Source: Fibrella aquatilis
Lineage (GTDB): Bacteria; Bacteroidota; Bacteroidia; Cytophagales; Spirosomataceae
Direction of reading: 5' to 3'
DNA: 64,000 nt
Assembly (NCBI RefSeq): GCF_017353255.1
Contig: NZ_JAFMYU010000001.1
Span: forward strand, 124,001 to 188,000
Of this stretch, positions 51,685 through 61,400 are shown in pieces (position 1 is the stretch's first letter; each line of letters opens with the position of its first letter). The notes beneath the pieces are model-generated. The model saw only the letters and a program-made list of their open reading frames with translations. It was not told where the DNA came from and made no database searches. Both the position numbers and the translations under genes were made by a program.

Positions 51685-54600
51685 TTACTTCCCTTCTTCT
51701 TCCTGCTCCTCGCGCCACTGTTCAAACTCATCCGGCGAGGCGAAAGTAACGGGGCGACGGGGACGTTTTTCAGGGGTCTTCACCTCCAGTTCGTGGCTAA
51801 CCGATTGCCCGTTCTGGGTCAGCGTGAGCTTGTACTTGCCGGGTTGGATATATAGTTTTTTGTCGTCGGCCAGGGCCAGGTTAATGGTTTTATCGTCCTT
51901 CTTTTTGGCTTCGTTCAATTGGGTCTGGTAGGCGGCCCGCTGCGTGCTGTCTACGGCGTAGTCGAAGGTGAGGTAGTTCAGTCCCGCTTCGGTGGTGTCG
52001 GTCAGGATGCGCAGCAGTAAGCCTTTCTCTGTCTGGATCGTGACGGTTGTTTTTCCGGCCGCTTTCGCTACATAGGGGATTGATGATGAGTACGTTGGTA
52101 CATCGTCGTAGGGACTATCTTTCTTTCCCCAACGGCTGCTGACGGTGATTGGTTTGGGCGCAAACAGGTGCAGTGGCTTGGCCAAAATAGAGTCAGTCAG
52201 CTGTTGCAACTGCTCCACGTTGGCCGTGTAGAGCGACCGTCCGTGGGTGCCAATCAGCAGGTCATTGTCGCGCGGGTGTACCACCACGTCATGCACGGCT
52301 ACAGCGGGTAAATCGGCACCAAACGGCATGAACGTCAGGCCTTTGTCTACCGACACGTACAGGCCGTGGTCGGTGCCTACGTAGAGCAGGTTCGGGTTTT
52401 TGGGGTCTTCGCGCACCACGTTCACCGGCTCGGCGGGTAGGGGAGAGGTGCCTGTATTGCCTAGTCGGTTCCAGGTCTGCCCGTAGTCGGTCGAGATGTA
52501 GACGTAGGCATTGAAGTGATCGTTCCGGTAGCCGTTGAGCGAGGCGTAGACCGTGCCCTCCTGATGCGCCGACGCCGACACCCGGCTCACCCACAGGTCG
52601 GCGGGGAGGCCGTTGGTGATGCGCGTCCAGGTGTTGCCGCCATCTTTCGAGACGTGAATCAGCCCATCGTCCGACCCCGCATACAGCAGCCCAAACCGCA
52701 TCGGCGACTCATCGATGGTGGTCAGCGTGCCGTACGTAACGTCGCTTTCGCGGTCGTCTTTACGCCCTGCCGCTGCGGTCAGATCGCCCGACAGCGTTTT
52801 AAAGTCGTCGCCTTTGTTCAGGCTGCGGTGAAACCGGTTCGACCCGAAATAGATCACGTCCTGGTTGTGCCGCGAAATCAGGATGGGTGCCTGCCAGTTC
52901 CAGCGCAGGCGCGGTTCGCCCACTTCCGTTGGCACCACCAGACGTTTCATATCGCCCGTGTTCTTATTGATCCTGAAGTAGTTACCAAACTGAAAGCCGG
53001 TGTAGACCGTGTTGTTGTCGCGCCAGTCTACCTGCACCTGCATCCCGTCGCCACCCATGATCGACTTGTACGGATTCTTGCCCGAGGCCTGCCAGTCATA
53101 GTCGTCCTTTTGGCCGATGCGGGTGGTGCTGGGGCCGGTCCAAACGCCATTGTCCTGCAAGCCGCCATACACGTTATACGGCTTGGCCATATCCACGGCC
53201 ACGGCGTAAAACTGCCCTACAGCGGGTGTACTGGCCTTGAACCAGCTTTTGCCGCTGTCGTAGGTGATGTTAATGCCCCCATCGTTGCCCAGAATCTGAT
53301 GCTTACTGTTGGCCGGATTAATCCAGAGCGCGTGGTGATCGGAATGCACGTTACCACCGTCCATGCTACGGTAGGTTTTGCCACCATCCGTCGAGCCAAT
53401 CACGGGCACCCCTGCAATCACGATTTTGTCAGCATTATCTGGTGCTACCCACACATTACCAAAATAATAGCCGTAGGTATTAAACAGGCCATCCAGAAAA
53501 TCAGCATTGACCTTACGCCACTTGCCCCCGCCATCGTCCGACCGGTACACCTCGGCCCCAATCACTTCGGCGTTGATGAGCCGCGAATTGGCATCGTCGG
53601 TATATTCCAGAATGGTTACGGGCTTGATCTTGTCGGCCTGCACCATCTCCTTCAGGGTTTTCGGGGTGTATTTTTCGGGGAAATTTTGCTCTTCCAGATA
53701 ATCGGCAATAAACGAGTCTTCGGCCTTCAGGAATTCCTCCTTCGAGATCACCCGCAGCCGGTCTTTGGTCAGTTTGCGGGCATCAACTACGTCATCTTTT
53801 TTGGTTTTCTTCTCAGGCCGGGCGCTTTGGTTATCCAGAATCACGTACATCGTCTGGGTGTTGCCGGGGAAGATGCTCAGGCCCATCCGCCCCGTTTTGG
53901 CGTCCTGCGGCAGACCTGACGTACCCCCCGAAATTAGCTTCCAGGTGTTGCCGCCGTCGGTGCTTTTGTAGAGGCCGGAGGTAGCGCCGCTTTCCACGAA
54001 ATTCCAGGCTTTGCGCTCTTTATGCCACATGGCTGCGTAGACCACCTGCGGGTTGGCGGAGTCCACGTCTACGTCGATGGCGCCGGTCTGCGTGTCAATG
54101 TAAAGCGTTCGCTTCCAGCTAGTTCCGCCGTCGGTGGTTTTGTAGAGGCCGCGTTCGGAGTTGTCGGTGTAGAGGTGCCCCACGGTGGCCACCCAGGCTA
54201 CGTCGGGGTTGGTGGGGTGCAGCGCAATTTTGCCGATGTGGTGGGTTTCGTCCAGCCCCGGCAGGTGCTGCCAGGTTTTGCCGCCGTTGGTGCTTTTGTA
54301 ACAGCCCACGCCCGCGTAGCTCGACCGGCTGGCGTTGGCCTCACCCGTACCCAGCCAAATCGTGTGGGCGTCGGTGTTGACCCCTTTCCAGTCTACGGCC
54401 AGGGCACCGAGCGTCATGACGGCTTCATGCTGAAACAGGGGCGTAAACGAGATGCCGTTATTGTCGGTCCGCCACAGCCCACCACTGGCATAGGCTACAT
54501 AAAACTGGTTGACATTCAAGGGGTTAACCGCCAAGTCGACCACGCGTCCGCTCATTACCGTTGGCCCGATAGACGTAACGGGCAGGTTCTGTACCAGCGA

Positions 54601-54765
54601 CGTTTTTGCCTGCTGCATCCGTTGCATGGCCCCCGCCAACCGGTCAGCTGCCGACGTGGCAGCCACTTCAATAGGGATAGTCGGGATGTTTTTTTTTGCC
54701 TTCTTTTGGGCGAAAACAGGACTGAGTAGCAGCAAAAAGCCGCAGGATAATAGCAGTCTATTCAT
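51685..54765 (-). CDS. Secreted WD40/YVTN/BNR-repeat (sortilin-like) protein
   Basis: The 1026-residue exported protein has a signal peptide ending at PVFAQ. A large beta-propeller region follows with many BNR/Asp-box repeats (SxDxGxTW), seen as STDGGNTWKLI, SKDGGNTWTRI, STDYGQTWNRLG, and GLYKTTDGGTSWKRTLY. Family members, often annotated as VPS10/glycosyl hydrolase-like, are common in Bacteroidota and have no proven enzymatic activity. The C-terminus ends with a beta-strand domain (KLTLTQNGQSVSHELEV) and a Glu-rich tail. It is monocistronic. The next gene, on the same strand upstream, is the retron reverse transcriptase, 43 bp away. Confidence 0.85.
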   Translation of the reverse strand: MNRLLLSCGFLLLLSPVFAQKKAKKNIPTIPIEVAATSAADRLAGAMQRMQQAKTSLVQNLPVTSIGPTVMSGRVVDLAVNPLNVNQFYVAYASGGLWRTDNNGISFTPLFQHEAVMTLGALAVDWKGVNTDAHTIWLGTGEANASRSSYAGVGCYKSTNGGKTWQHLPGLDETHHIGKIALHPTNPDVAWVATVGHLYTDNSERGLYKTTDGGTSWKRTLYIDTQTGAIDVDVDSANPQVVYAAMWHKERKAWNFVESGATSGLYKSTDGGNTWKLISGGTSGLPQDAKTGRMGLSIFPGNTQTMYVILDNQSARPEKKTKKDDVVDARKLTKDRLRVISKEEFLKAEDSFIADYLEEQNFPEKYTPKTLKEMVQADKIKPVTILEYTDDANSRLINAEVIGAEVYRSDDGGGKWRKVNADFLDGLFNTYGYYFGNVWVAPDNADKIVIAGVPVIGSTDGGKTYRSMDGGNVHSDHHALWINPANSKHQILGNDGGINITYDSGKSWFKASTPAVGQFYAVAVDMAKPYNVYGGLQDNGVWTGPSTTRIGQKDDYDWQASGKNPYKSIMGGDGMQVQVDWRDNNTVYTGFQFGNYFRINKNTGDMKRLVVPTEVGEPRLRWNWQAPILISRHNQDVIYFGSNRFHRSLNKGDDFKTLSGDLTAAAGRKDDRESDVTYGTLTTIDESPMRFGLLYAGSDDGLIHVSKDGGNTWTRITNGLPADLWVSRVSASAHQEGTVYASLNGYRNDHFNAYVYISTDYGQTWNRLGNTGTSPLPAEPVNVVREDPKNPNLLYVGTDHGLYVSVDKGLTFMPFGADLPAVAVHDVVVHPRDNDLLIGTHGRSLYTANVEQLQQLTDSILAKPLHLFAPKPITVSSRWGKKDSPYDDVPTYSSSIPYVAKAAGKTTVTIQTEKGLLLRILTDTTEAGLNYLTFDYAVDSTQRAAYQTQLNEAKKKDDKTINLALADDKKLYIQPGKYKLTLTQNGQSVSHELEVKTPEKRPRRPVTFASPDEFEQWREEQEEEGK

Positions 54766-54808
54766 GAAGATCGGGGTACTTATCTGATTGCCTCGCTAAA
54801 GTACGAAG

Positions 54809-56329
54809 CTACAGCACGTCCCACCAATCTTTACTGGCCGGAGGAGCCGTTGGAGGTACCAACGGGGTTGTTATGGGCGCAGAAACGGGCGATAGATCGT
54901 CGGCAATAGTTGGCATTGATGACGCTGACGAACTGGTTGGTGGCTTGCTGATTAAACCGGCAATGGTGGCGCGGAGCTGACGGCCCAAATCGGGTTTGAC
55001 CATCATCACGAAATTGGCGTAACCGATAACCACGTTCTGTATGTCGGCGGTGGGGTTGGGGTTGCCCCAGGTTTTGCTCTCCCAGCCCGATTGACCGATC
55101 TGGTGCAGCAATGCCCGGAATTGGCGAAGCGTAGCCCGGTCGATAGATGGCTTCTGGTTGACCACAATACCGGTTACGCGCTGCTGATCCCCTTTTCGCA
55201 TCACCGTCACCTTGTCGGGGTGGACCGTGAAGCCTTCGCTTTGCACGATCTGCTCCACCGCCCACAGCACCTGATTGGCCTTGCCCGCCGCCGCGCCAGT
55301 GGCTGAAAACGTGAGGTCGTCGGCGTAGCGGGTGTACGCATAGCCAAAGCGGGCGGCCATACCCTGCAACCGCCGGTCGAGGCGGTAGGCGAGCAGGTTG
55401 GTGATAGCCGGGCTGGTGGGTGCTCCCTGTGGCAGGGTTCGTTCGCCGTTGCCCACATGGTACGTTTTTCCGTCCATCTGTACGGCCTCGGTGTCGGGTT
55501 CGGTGCAGAGCAGAGCCAGGATCGTGGCAATGGCTTCGCTGTAGCCGAGTTTGGTGAGCAGCCCCTTCACGCGGGGGTAGCCGATGGTGGGGAAGAAGTT
55601 TTTCAGGTCCACGTTGATCACCACGTCCTGCCCCACGTGCGGTGTAGCGTTGGTCAAAATGGAGCGGTCCGTGACAAAGCCGTGGGCGAATTCAGTGGGC
55701 TGCACTTTGTGCAAAATGTGTTCCAGCACCCATAACTGCGCCTTTTTCAGCCGGGGCATGGGTGCAGAAATAAGCCGCTTTCCGCCCGATTTTTTAGCCA
55801 GATAAAACCGCTTATAGTGCGACACCGTAGACACCGCCCGGTTGTAGGCCAAAAACCGCAACTCGCTTAACGGCAACGACATAGCCTGCGCCAACGCCAG
55901 CGGGCTATCGAAGTGGGGCAGGCCGAAGTAGGCTAGTCGGGCTGGGTCTGACGTTGTGTTTTTTAGCCCCGCCGATACCTCATCGCCCAGATACGGCACG
56001 GTGGTGGCCAGTTTGTTTTTCCAGGTTTCGGCGCGGGCCAGGCGGGCGGCTTCGCGGCGGACTTTGGTCTCTAGCCGACGTTGCTTGGCCGCGGCCATGC
56101 GGGCCTGCCGCATCTCCTGCAACATCGCCTGCCGGCTCTGGTAGCGCCGCTGCCGTTCCATCAACTGGTTTAGCTCCGTTTGCAGGGCGGTGGCCTGTTG
56201 GGTCAGTTCGGCGGGAATGGTGGGTTCGCCGCCCTGGTTCCAGAAGCCCAGCCGCGTCATTTCGGCGGCGATGTACGACTGCTTGGAGCCAAGCTCCTGT
56301 ATGCGATTGTAGATTTCCTGGCGCGTCAT
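54809..56329 (-). CDS. Retron reverse transcriptase
   Basis: The 506-residue RT copies its cognate msr-msd RNA into a branched RNA-DNA hybrid. Residues 1-115 are a basic helical, coiled-coil extension. The RT domain follows. It shows the retron-specific NAxxH motif (NATPH, about 227-231), NVDLKNFFPTI with the first catalytic Asp, QGAPTSP (about 301), and YADD (335-338). The retron-specific VTG follows as VTGIVVN (about 385). The last 60 residues are a Pro/Ser/Thr-rich tail. Group II intron and DGR features are absent. It follows the msr-msd RNA and the SWIM and WGR genes on the same strand. The gene content agrees with what I recall as type XIII. No frameshift is seen, and all active-site residues are intact. 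Confidence 0.93.
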   Translation of the reverse strand: MTRQEIYNRIQELGSKQSYIAAEMTRLGFWNQGGEPTIPAELTQQATALQTELNQLMERQRRYQSRQAMLQEMRQARMAAAKQRRLETKVRREAARLARAETWKNKLATTVPYLGDEVSAGLKNTTSDPARLAYFGLPHFDSPLALAQAMSLPLSELRFLAYNRAVSTVSHYKRFYLAKKSGGKRLISAPMPRLKKAQLWVLEHILHKVQPTEFAHGFVTDRSILTNATPHVGQDVVINVDLKNFFPTIGYPRVKGLLTKLGYSEAIATILALLCTEPDTEAVQMDGKTYHVGNGERTLPQGAPTSPAITNLLAYRLDRRLQGMAARFGYAYTRYADDLTFSATGAAAGKANQVLWAVEQIVQSEGFTVHPDKVTVMRKGDQQRVTGIVVNQKPSIDRATLRQFRALLHQIGQSGWESKTWGNPNPTADIQNVVIGYANFVMMVKPDLGRQLRATIAGLISKPPTSSSASSMPTIADDLSPVSAPITTPLVPPTAPPASKDWWDVL

Positions 56330-56403
56330 TCGGCAATAAAACAGGCCGACAAGCAGGGGAGGGGCGTGGGCAACCGGCAGCGAAACCGGGCCAAAAGAAT
56401 CAG

Positions 56404-56661
56404 GCGGGCGTGTGGTCGGCGGGCGGGAAGGCCTTCGAACAAACTCAGGACTATGTCAATCAACTCCAGGGGGAGGGGGTACTAGTGCACCTTCAACTCC
56501 CCAGGAGCCGCACTGTGAAGGTGCACTAGTACCCCCTCCCCCACAGTAACGATTGACGTAGTGAGGCGTGTGTAGTCTTGGTACCAGAATGACGAAACAT
56601 CATTCATTTCCCGAAGGAAAGGCAAGGTCTTGCAACCCCAACCCGACGCCCACACGCCCGC
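56404..56661 (-). ncRNA. Retron msr-msd non-coding RNA
   Basis: It lies between the SWIM gene and the RT, in the retron position. The 12-bp a1 (56650-56661) and a2 (56404-56415) repeats are perfect complements (GCGGGCGTGTGG with its complement). Inside, the msr part carries two hairpins: TTTCC-TTCG-GGAAA (56607-56620) and GAATGA-loop-TCATTC (56587-56605). The msd part has a 27-bp perfect stem (56469-56495 with 56516-56542) with a 20-nt loop. A further 7-bp helix sits below it (GTCAATC with GATTGAC). The branch guanosine cannot be chosen by eye. The order a1-msr-msd-a2 on the minus strand, 75 bp upstream of the RT start, fits retron architecture. Exact ends are estimates. Confidence 0.82.
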
Positions 56662-56754
56662 TCTTGATACGGCTAAAATACGCCCCAGCGCGTTGCCGGG
56701 CAAGGTTTTTGGGTTTAAATAGTCGTGATTAATGGAAATAGTTTGGTTCTAAAC

Positions 56755-58395
56755 TTACCCGCCGCCATGCTTTAAGCGTAGCGCCAGCATGTGTTCGCAG
56801 GGGCCGGTCATGAGCTTGTGTTGGGCGTAATAGGCACAGTCGCAGGTGGCGCGGGTGAGGCGTTCGTCGGCGTCGATGAGCAGGTTGGGGTGTTGGTCCT
56901 GTCCGCTCAGCGTGCGCACAGTGCCCGTCAGGCGCAGTCCCTCCGGCGTGTTTTGGGCATACACCCGCACCCCGCCATTGGCCAGTAGCTTATTGGCGGC
57001 GGCTTCGCGGGGGTTGGCAAACCGCAGTTGGTCCATCGGCAGAGGGTCCTGCGTCAGTTCGCGCACCCGGTACACGCCCAGGTGGAGGTCGTATATGGCG
57101 CGGCCCGCCTGAGTATAGGTGCCCAGGGCGGCCAGCACCGTTTTGGTGTCGAGGCCGGTTTTTTTGGCCAGGTCTTCGGGACGGGCAAACCAGGTTTGTT
57201 TCAGGGTATCAAACACCTGTTTAGCGGTGGTGGGTAGCACGTCGCCACGAGGAGCCATCAGATCGAAGTTGCCCAACCGCGACCAGTCGTTGGCCGACCA
57301 GCCCGACAGCCCCAGCGTAAACGTCATGTCGCCCAGATCAGCCACCCAGAACGAGGGCAAGCCACTGCCTAACAGACTGACCGTGAAACTTTTGGCTACG
57401 GGTACGAGTCGTTCCAGCGTGAGTAGTCGCCGCCGTCCCCAGATGCGGATTTCCTGCGCGTCGTGGCCGTCGTAGCGCGACCGGGCGCAGACCAACTCTT
57501 TGCCCCAGGGGTCGAAAACAAGTTTCACCGGTTCGCCGGGCGTGAGTTTGAACCGGATGGAGCGCGGACCTACTTTTTCCTTGAACCGCCGCAACATCGA
57601 GCAAATGTCATAGACATCCATGGGGTGCAGGTGCAACGTGGTGGCGGGCAGCGTCATGGCCGAAGACACCTGCAAAAAGCCCCTTACCCAACTGTCGGGC
57701 AGGTCGATTTTTACTTCCTTGTAGTCTTCCTCGCCCGTGGTCTGCACCGAAAAACCGCTGGGGTCAATACTAAAATCGGTCTCTTTGTAGTCGCGGATTT
57801 TCTGGAACTCGTTGTACAAATCGGCCGAATAATCGACGTTGGTGGTACCACAGGCAAACTCGTTGATTTCCTTGAAGACGTTGTAATTGGCCGATAGCTT
57901 ACCGTAGGACGATTCGTCCTGCGAAAAGCATTCAAAAAACACTTCGTCGGGGTGCACTGTAATGACCGGGTCGAGCACAAACCAGGCATCCATGTCCTTC
58001 TCATAGAGGTACTTGAAGTACTTGGTCCGGGCGTCGTAGAACGGGCCGGTATGCTTGCCCATCTCCTTATAAATGTCAGAAAGTTGCCCCTGCACGGCTT
58101 TTATCTGCGTCGAAACATCGCCCACGTCCTGCCCGGCCATGTAGTCGGCCAGCCATAGTTCTTCCTGTTGCGCGGCCCAGGCCAGGTACGTCGATTTATC
58201 GCGGGGCTGAAACCGCATGTCCGACACTACTACGTCGTGCAGGGCCGAAATGGCTTCGCGGAACGCGAGTTTGCGATTGAGTTTGCCCACAAAAAAGGTG
58301 GGTGTTCGATTGGTATCGGGCGCAAACGACATGCCCGTGGCGTTGGCGTTGCTCACCACCGAGGTACTCCCGCCGAATTTATAGTTAAAGAGCAT
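56755..58395 (-). CDS. Winged-helix/SWIM zinc-finger protein of the retron operon
   Basis: The 546-residue cytoplasmic protein ends in a SWIM finger with the pattern CxCx(n)CxH, seen as CDCAYYAQHKLMTGPCEHML at about residues 520-540. Upstream, at about 410-470, is a winged helix (VFDTLKQTWFARPEDLAKKTGLDTKTV, in the order DTLKQTWF, ARPEDLAKKTGL). The N-terminal 380 residues are unassigned. SWIM fingers bind DNA or protein. The gene is 12 bp after the WGR protein gene and 93 bp before the RNA, so it belongs to the same operon. I take it as the WHSWIM component of a type XIII retron. A YehQ-like relation is the alternative reading. Confidence 0.85.
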   Translation of the reverse strand: MLFNYKFGGSTSVVSNANATGMSFAPDTNRTPTFFVGKLNRKLAFREAISALHDVVVSDMRFQPRDKSTYLAWAAQQEELWLADYMAGQDVGDVSTQIKAVQGQLSDIYKEMGKHTGPFYDARTKYFKYLYEKDMDAWFVLDPVITVHPDEVFFECFSQDESSYGKLSANYNVFKEINEFACGTTNVDYSADLYNEFQKIRDYKETDFSIDPSGFSVQTTGEEDYKEVKIDLPDSWVRGFLQVSSAMTLPATTLHLHPMDVYDICSMLRRFKEKVGPRSIRFKLTPGEPVKLVFDPWGKELVCARSRYDGHDAQEIRIWGRRRLLTLERLVPVAKSFTVSLLGSGLPSFWVADLGDMTFTLGLSGWSANDWSRLGNFDLMAPRGDVLPTTAKQVFDTLKQTWFARPEDLAKKTGLDTKTVLAALGTYTQAGRAIYDLHLGVYRVRELTQDPLPMDQLRFANPREAAANKLLANGGVRVYAQNTPEGLRLTGTVRTLSGQDQHPNLLIDADERLTRATCDCAYYAQHKLMTGPCEHMLALRLKHGGG

Positions 58396-58407
58396 ATGCT
58401 GGTTGGT

Positions 58408-61400
58408 TTACACTCGTTCGGGGATGGCTTCGCGGACGAAGGGCACATCGAGGGTGGGGTACTTGAGGTTCAGGTCGCGGAGGGTACGCAGGCAGGTGGC
58501 TTTGTCAGTCAGGGCCGAAGTGGCTGACACTTCGGTAAGTAGTCGACTCACAAACAGGGCGTTATCTTCGCTGGCGAGGCCTTCCTGCCGCAGAAAAGCC
58601 AATACCCGGTCTTTGGCCACGCGTCCCTGATGCGCCCGCATGAGCACCGTGCGGAAGTAGAACGACAACGAGCGCAGGCGTTCGGGCTGGTTGGCGGCGT
58701 AGCGTTGCAGGTAGTTGGTGGTGAACAGCTGCACGGCGGCGGTGGGGTGCTGACTCAGCTTCATGAGGTAATCGGGGCCGTGCTCGTCGGTGAAGAAACG
58801 GCTAATCAGCTCACGGCCAAAGGCTTGGATATCTGGACGAACGGAATCGGTAATGCCCACCAGCGTTTCTGCCGACCAGTCATCAGCCGTGAACTGATCG
58901 CGAAAAAACTGCATGGCGGCGGCGCGGCTATCGTCCCAGTGGGCATCGAGCAGGCGGATGGCCTCGTCGCGTTCGTAGCGGATGCGGGCGGGGTTCTGCG
59001 CAAAATACTGCCACGCAAACTGCCGGAGGGCCAGCGTTTCGTGGTTGCCAAGGGCTACAATCTGCCGTATGGTCAGGGTGTCGGCGGGGAGTTGCTTCAG
59101 CGCAAAAGCACCCAGTTCCTGCGCCGGACCAAACGTTGAGTACACTAGGCGGAGTACCGTTTCGCGGGCCAGCTGACCAATTTCGGTTTGCATATGAGCC
59201 AATACAAACCCTACCAGCCTATGTTGCTGCCCGTCGGTTTGTTCCTTTTTCAGTAAGGTTGGAATCAGTTCGGCCAGCACTGTCAGGCCATAAGTTTGTT
59301 GGTCGTTGCGGGCGGCTGAGGCCACCTGTTGCCATACCTGCTGCCCCACCTGCGCCACCGATTCAACCGGGTCGGCCAGGAGCCGGGCCAGCAAGGCGGG
59401 CTGCGGCAGACCGGTACGGCGAAGGAGTAATGTCCCCACTACGCGCCGACAGCCCGCCACCAAACTCTGTTGCAACTGCACCAGCGATGCTTCGGGCAAC
59501 ACCTCGAATTGGGTATTGGACAGTGTGTTCAGAAACAGAGCAACATTGGCCAGAATGGCGTCGGCTACCTCGTCGTTGGCCAGCAGATAGAGCCGGTCCA
59601 GCAAGAGGGGTAGAAGCGCTCTTTGCTCATTATCAGCTAGCTGATGGCTGTTTAATTGATCCAGCAGCCAGGTGCGGTTATCAGCGTGGACAGATAACAG
59701 GATGTCGACCACAAAGGCGGCGTCGGCCAGGTAGTCGGCGGGGTTAGCCATAATCGACTCCTGCCCCAACTGCCGGACTTCGGCCACGGGGCTGTGCAGG
59801 AGCAGGGCCACCAGCGCGGGGTCAGCCTGAGTGGTCATCCGTTTCCGCACAATATCTACGGCCCAGCGAGCTGGAATATCGAAGCTCGAGGTTAGGAGTT
59901 GCCGCAGCAGGGGCAGCTCAATTTTGGCTTCAATGGTCCCGTAATCGGGGTGGTTCGTGAGGTTGCGGTAGGCAAAGGCGTGAACTTCATCGACGCGGGC
60001 CTGCACCAGCAGCTGCACGTAGGCCTGCGGCAGCTTGTCCCACAGTTCGGGATACGGCTCTTCCCGTCCGGGTGCGGTAGGGGATGCTCCGTCAACCGGT
60101 TGTTCATCGGGCCGTTTGCCACTTAGCAAGTCGGCCACCCGGTCGAAGAGGGAGCCGAGTACCCCGCGCGATTCGGCTGGGCGACTTGTGGTTTGCTGCT
60201 GCCGGAGCCGGACGGTTTTGCTTCGCCAAAATGACCCACCGTATAGTTCTAGCCGGGTGCCCGCGCCAAACAAAATCTGGTTCAGCAGCACGCTATCGTT
60301 ATAGGCCGGTATCTCCCGTTCCAGGTAGTCGTACTGGCGGTTGGCAGCGTTCCACTGGTATTCGGTCTGCGTATAGGGCGGTTTATAGTCGGTTTGCTTG
60401 TTGTAGCTGAGCAAAATAGCCGTACCCAGCCGCACGTAATGAAGGTCATTAGCAGTGCCCGATGCGCTCAGTCGCATCCGCATCCGCCGACGCAAGTACA
60501 CCTGCGTGGCGTAGGAATAGGCAATACGGCTGTCGGGTTTTTTTAGCTCGGCTTTTGGTTTAAGCCTGATGTTCAGCGCACTGATAAAAATGGCCGGGTC
60601 TTTGGCAGCGCTGTCTTCGTCGTAGCTGTAGTAACTGTGTTTGGGTTTTTTGAAAAAGGCCCGCGTCTTCTCGAAGCGGTAGGCCAGTACACCCAGTGTT
60701 TCGGCATCGTCGCGCAGTTCGGCTAGTTTCAACAGGTGCCTGACGTGCTTGAAGTAGCTGGGCTTAAAGGGAATCTCGTGCAGTAACAGCGTGAGCGGCC
60801 GTCGCAGAACGGGGTAATCGGGTAGCAGGGCGTAGAGCACCTCCAGCACCTGGTACTCGGGCTGGGTGCTGTTGAGCACATGGGCCGTGAGCCAGGCCGT
60901 AATCTGGTTAGCGTCGCCAGTTAGAACGACCGTTCTAAGATCATCGGTCAGGCCGTTAAGCTTCGTGGCAAGGTAAGCCTGACGATCTTCTCCAGTAAAG
61001 AGGTATAGCAGTGCTTCATTGGCAATGCGACGTACTTTATCGCTATAGTTAGGGTTGGTGGCGTAGGTCTCTACGGTCTTCACCAGCGCCGCATCGAAGG
61101 TGGTGCCAGGCGGCACGGCGGCAGCGCACCGGCCAATGGCCCATAGTGCCGAATAGCGGTGCAGGTCATCCGCTTTTATGCCGCCCGCCCGCTCAATCAG
61201 ACGCACCAGTAGGGGTAGGGTGTCAGTAAGCCGCCGTTCCCCCGCCTGCCAGATCACCCGCGACGGTTTCCATTCGGTTTTGGCGGTGTCATTACCCGAT
61301 GCCAGTGCCTGAATTCGCCGCTGAACGGCTTCGTCGGGTGTGGCTGGCTTGTCGGTCGGGGTGGGGGCGGTGGGCAGGGCGGGCACGTCGACCAGACCCA

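Noticed and set aside
54809-56329. Group II intron or diversity-generating RT
   Set aside because: The retron-specific NAxxH and VTG motifs are present, no maturase/endonuclease domain is visible, and no template/variable repeat pair was seen nearby.
56469-56542. The 27-bp G-rich stem as an ordinary transcription terminator of the SWIM gene
   Set aside because: It is not followed by a T run, lies 213 bp past the SWIM stop, and is enclosed by a1/a2 repeats and msr hairpins just upstream of a retron RT.
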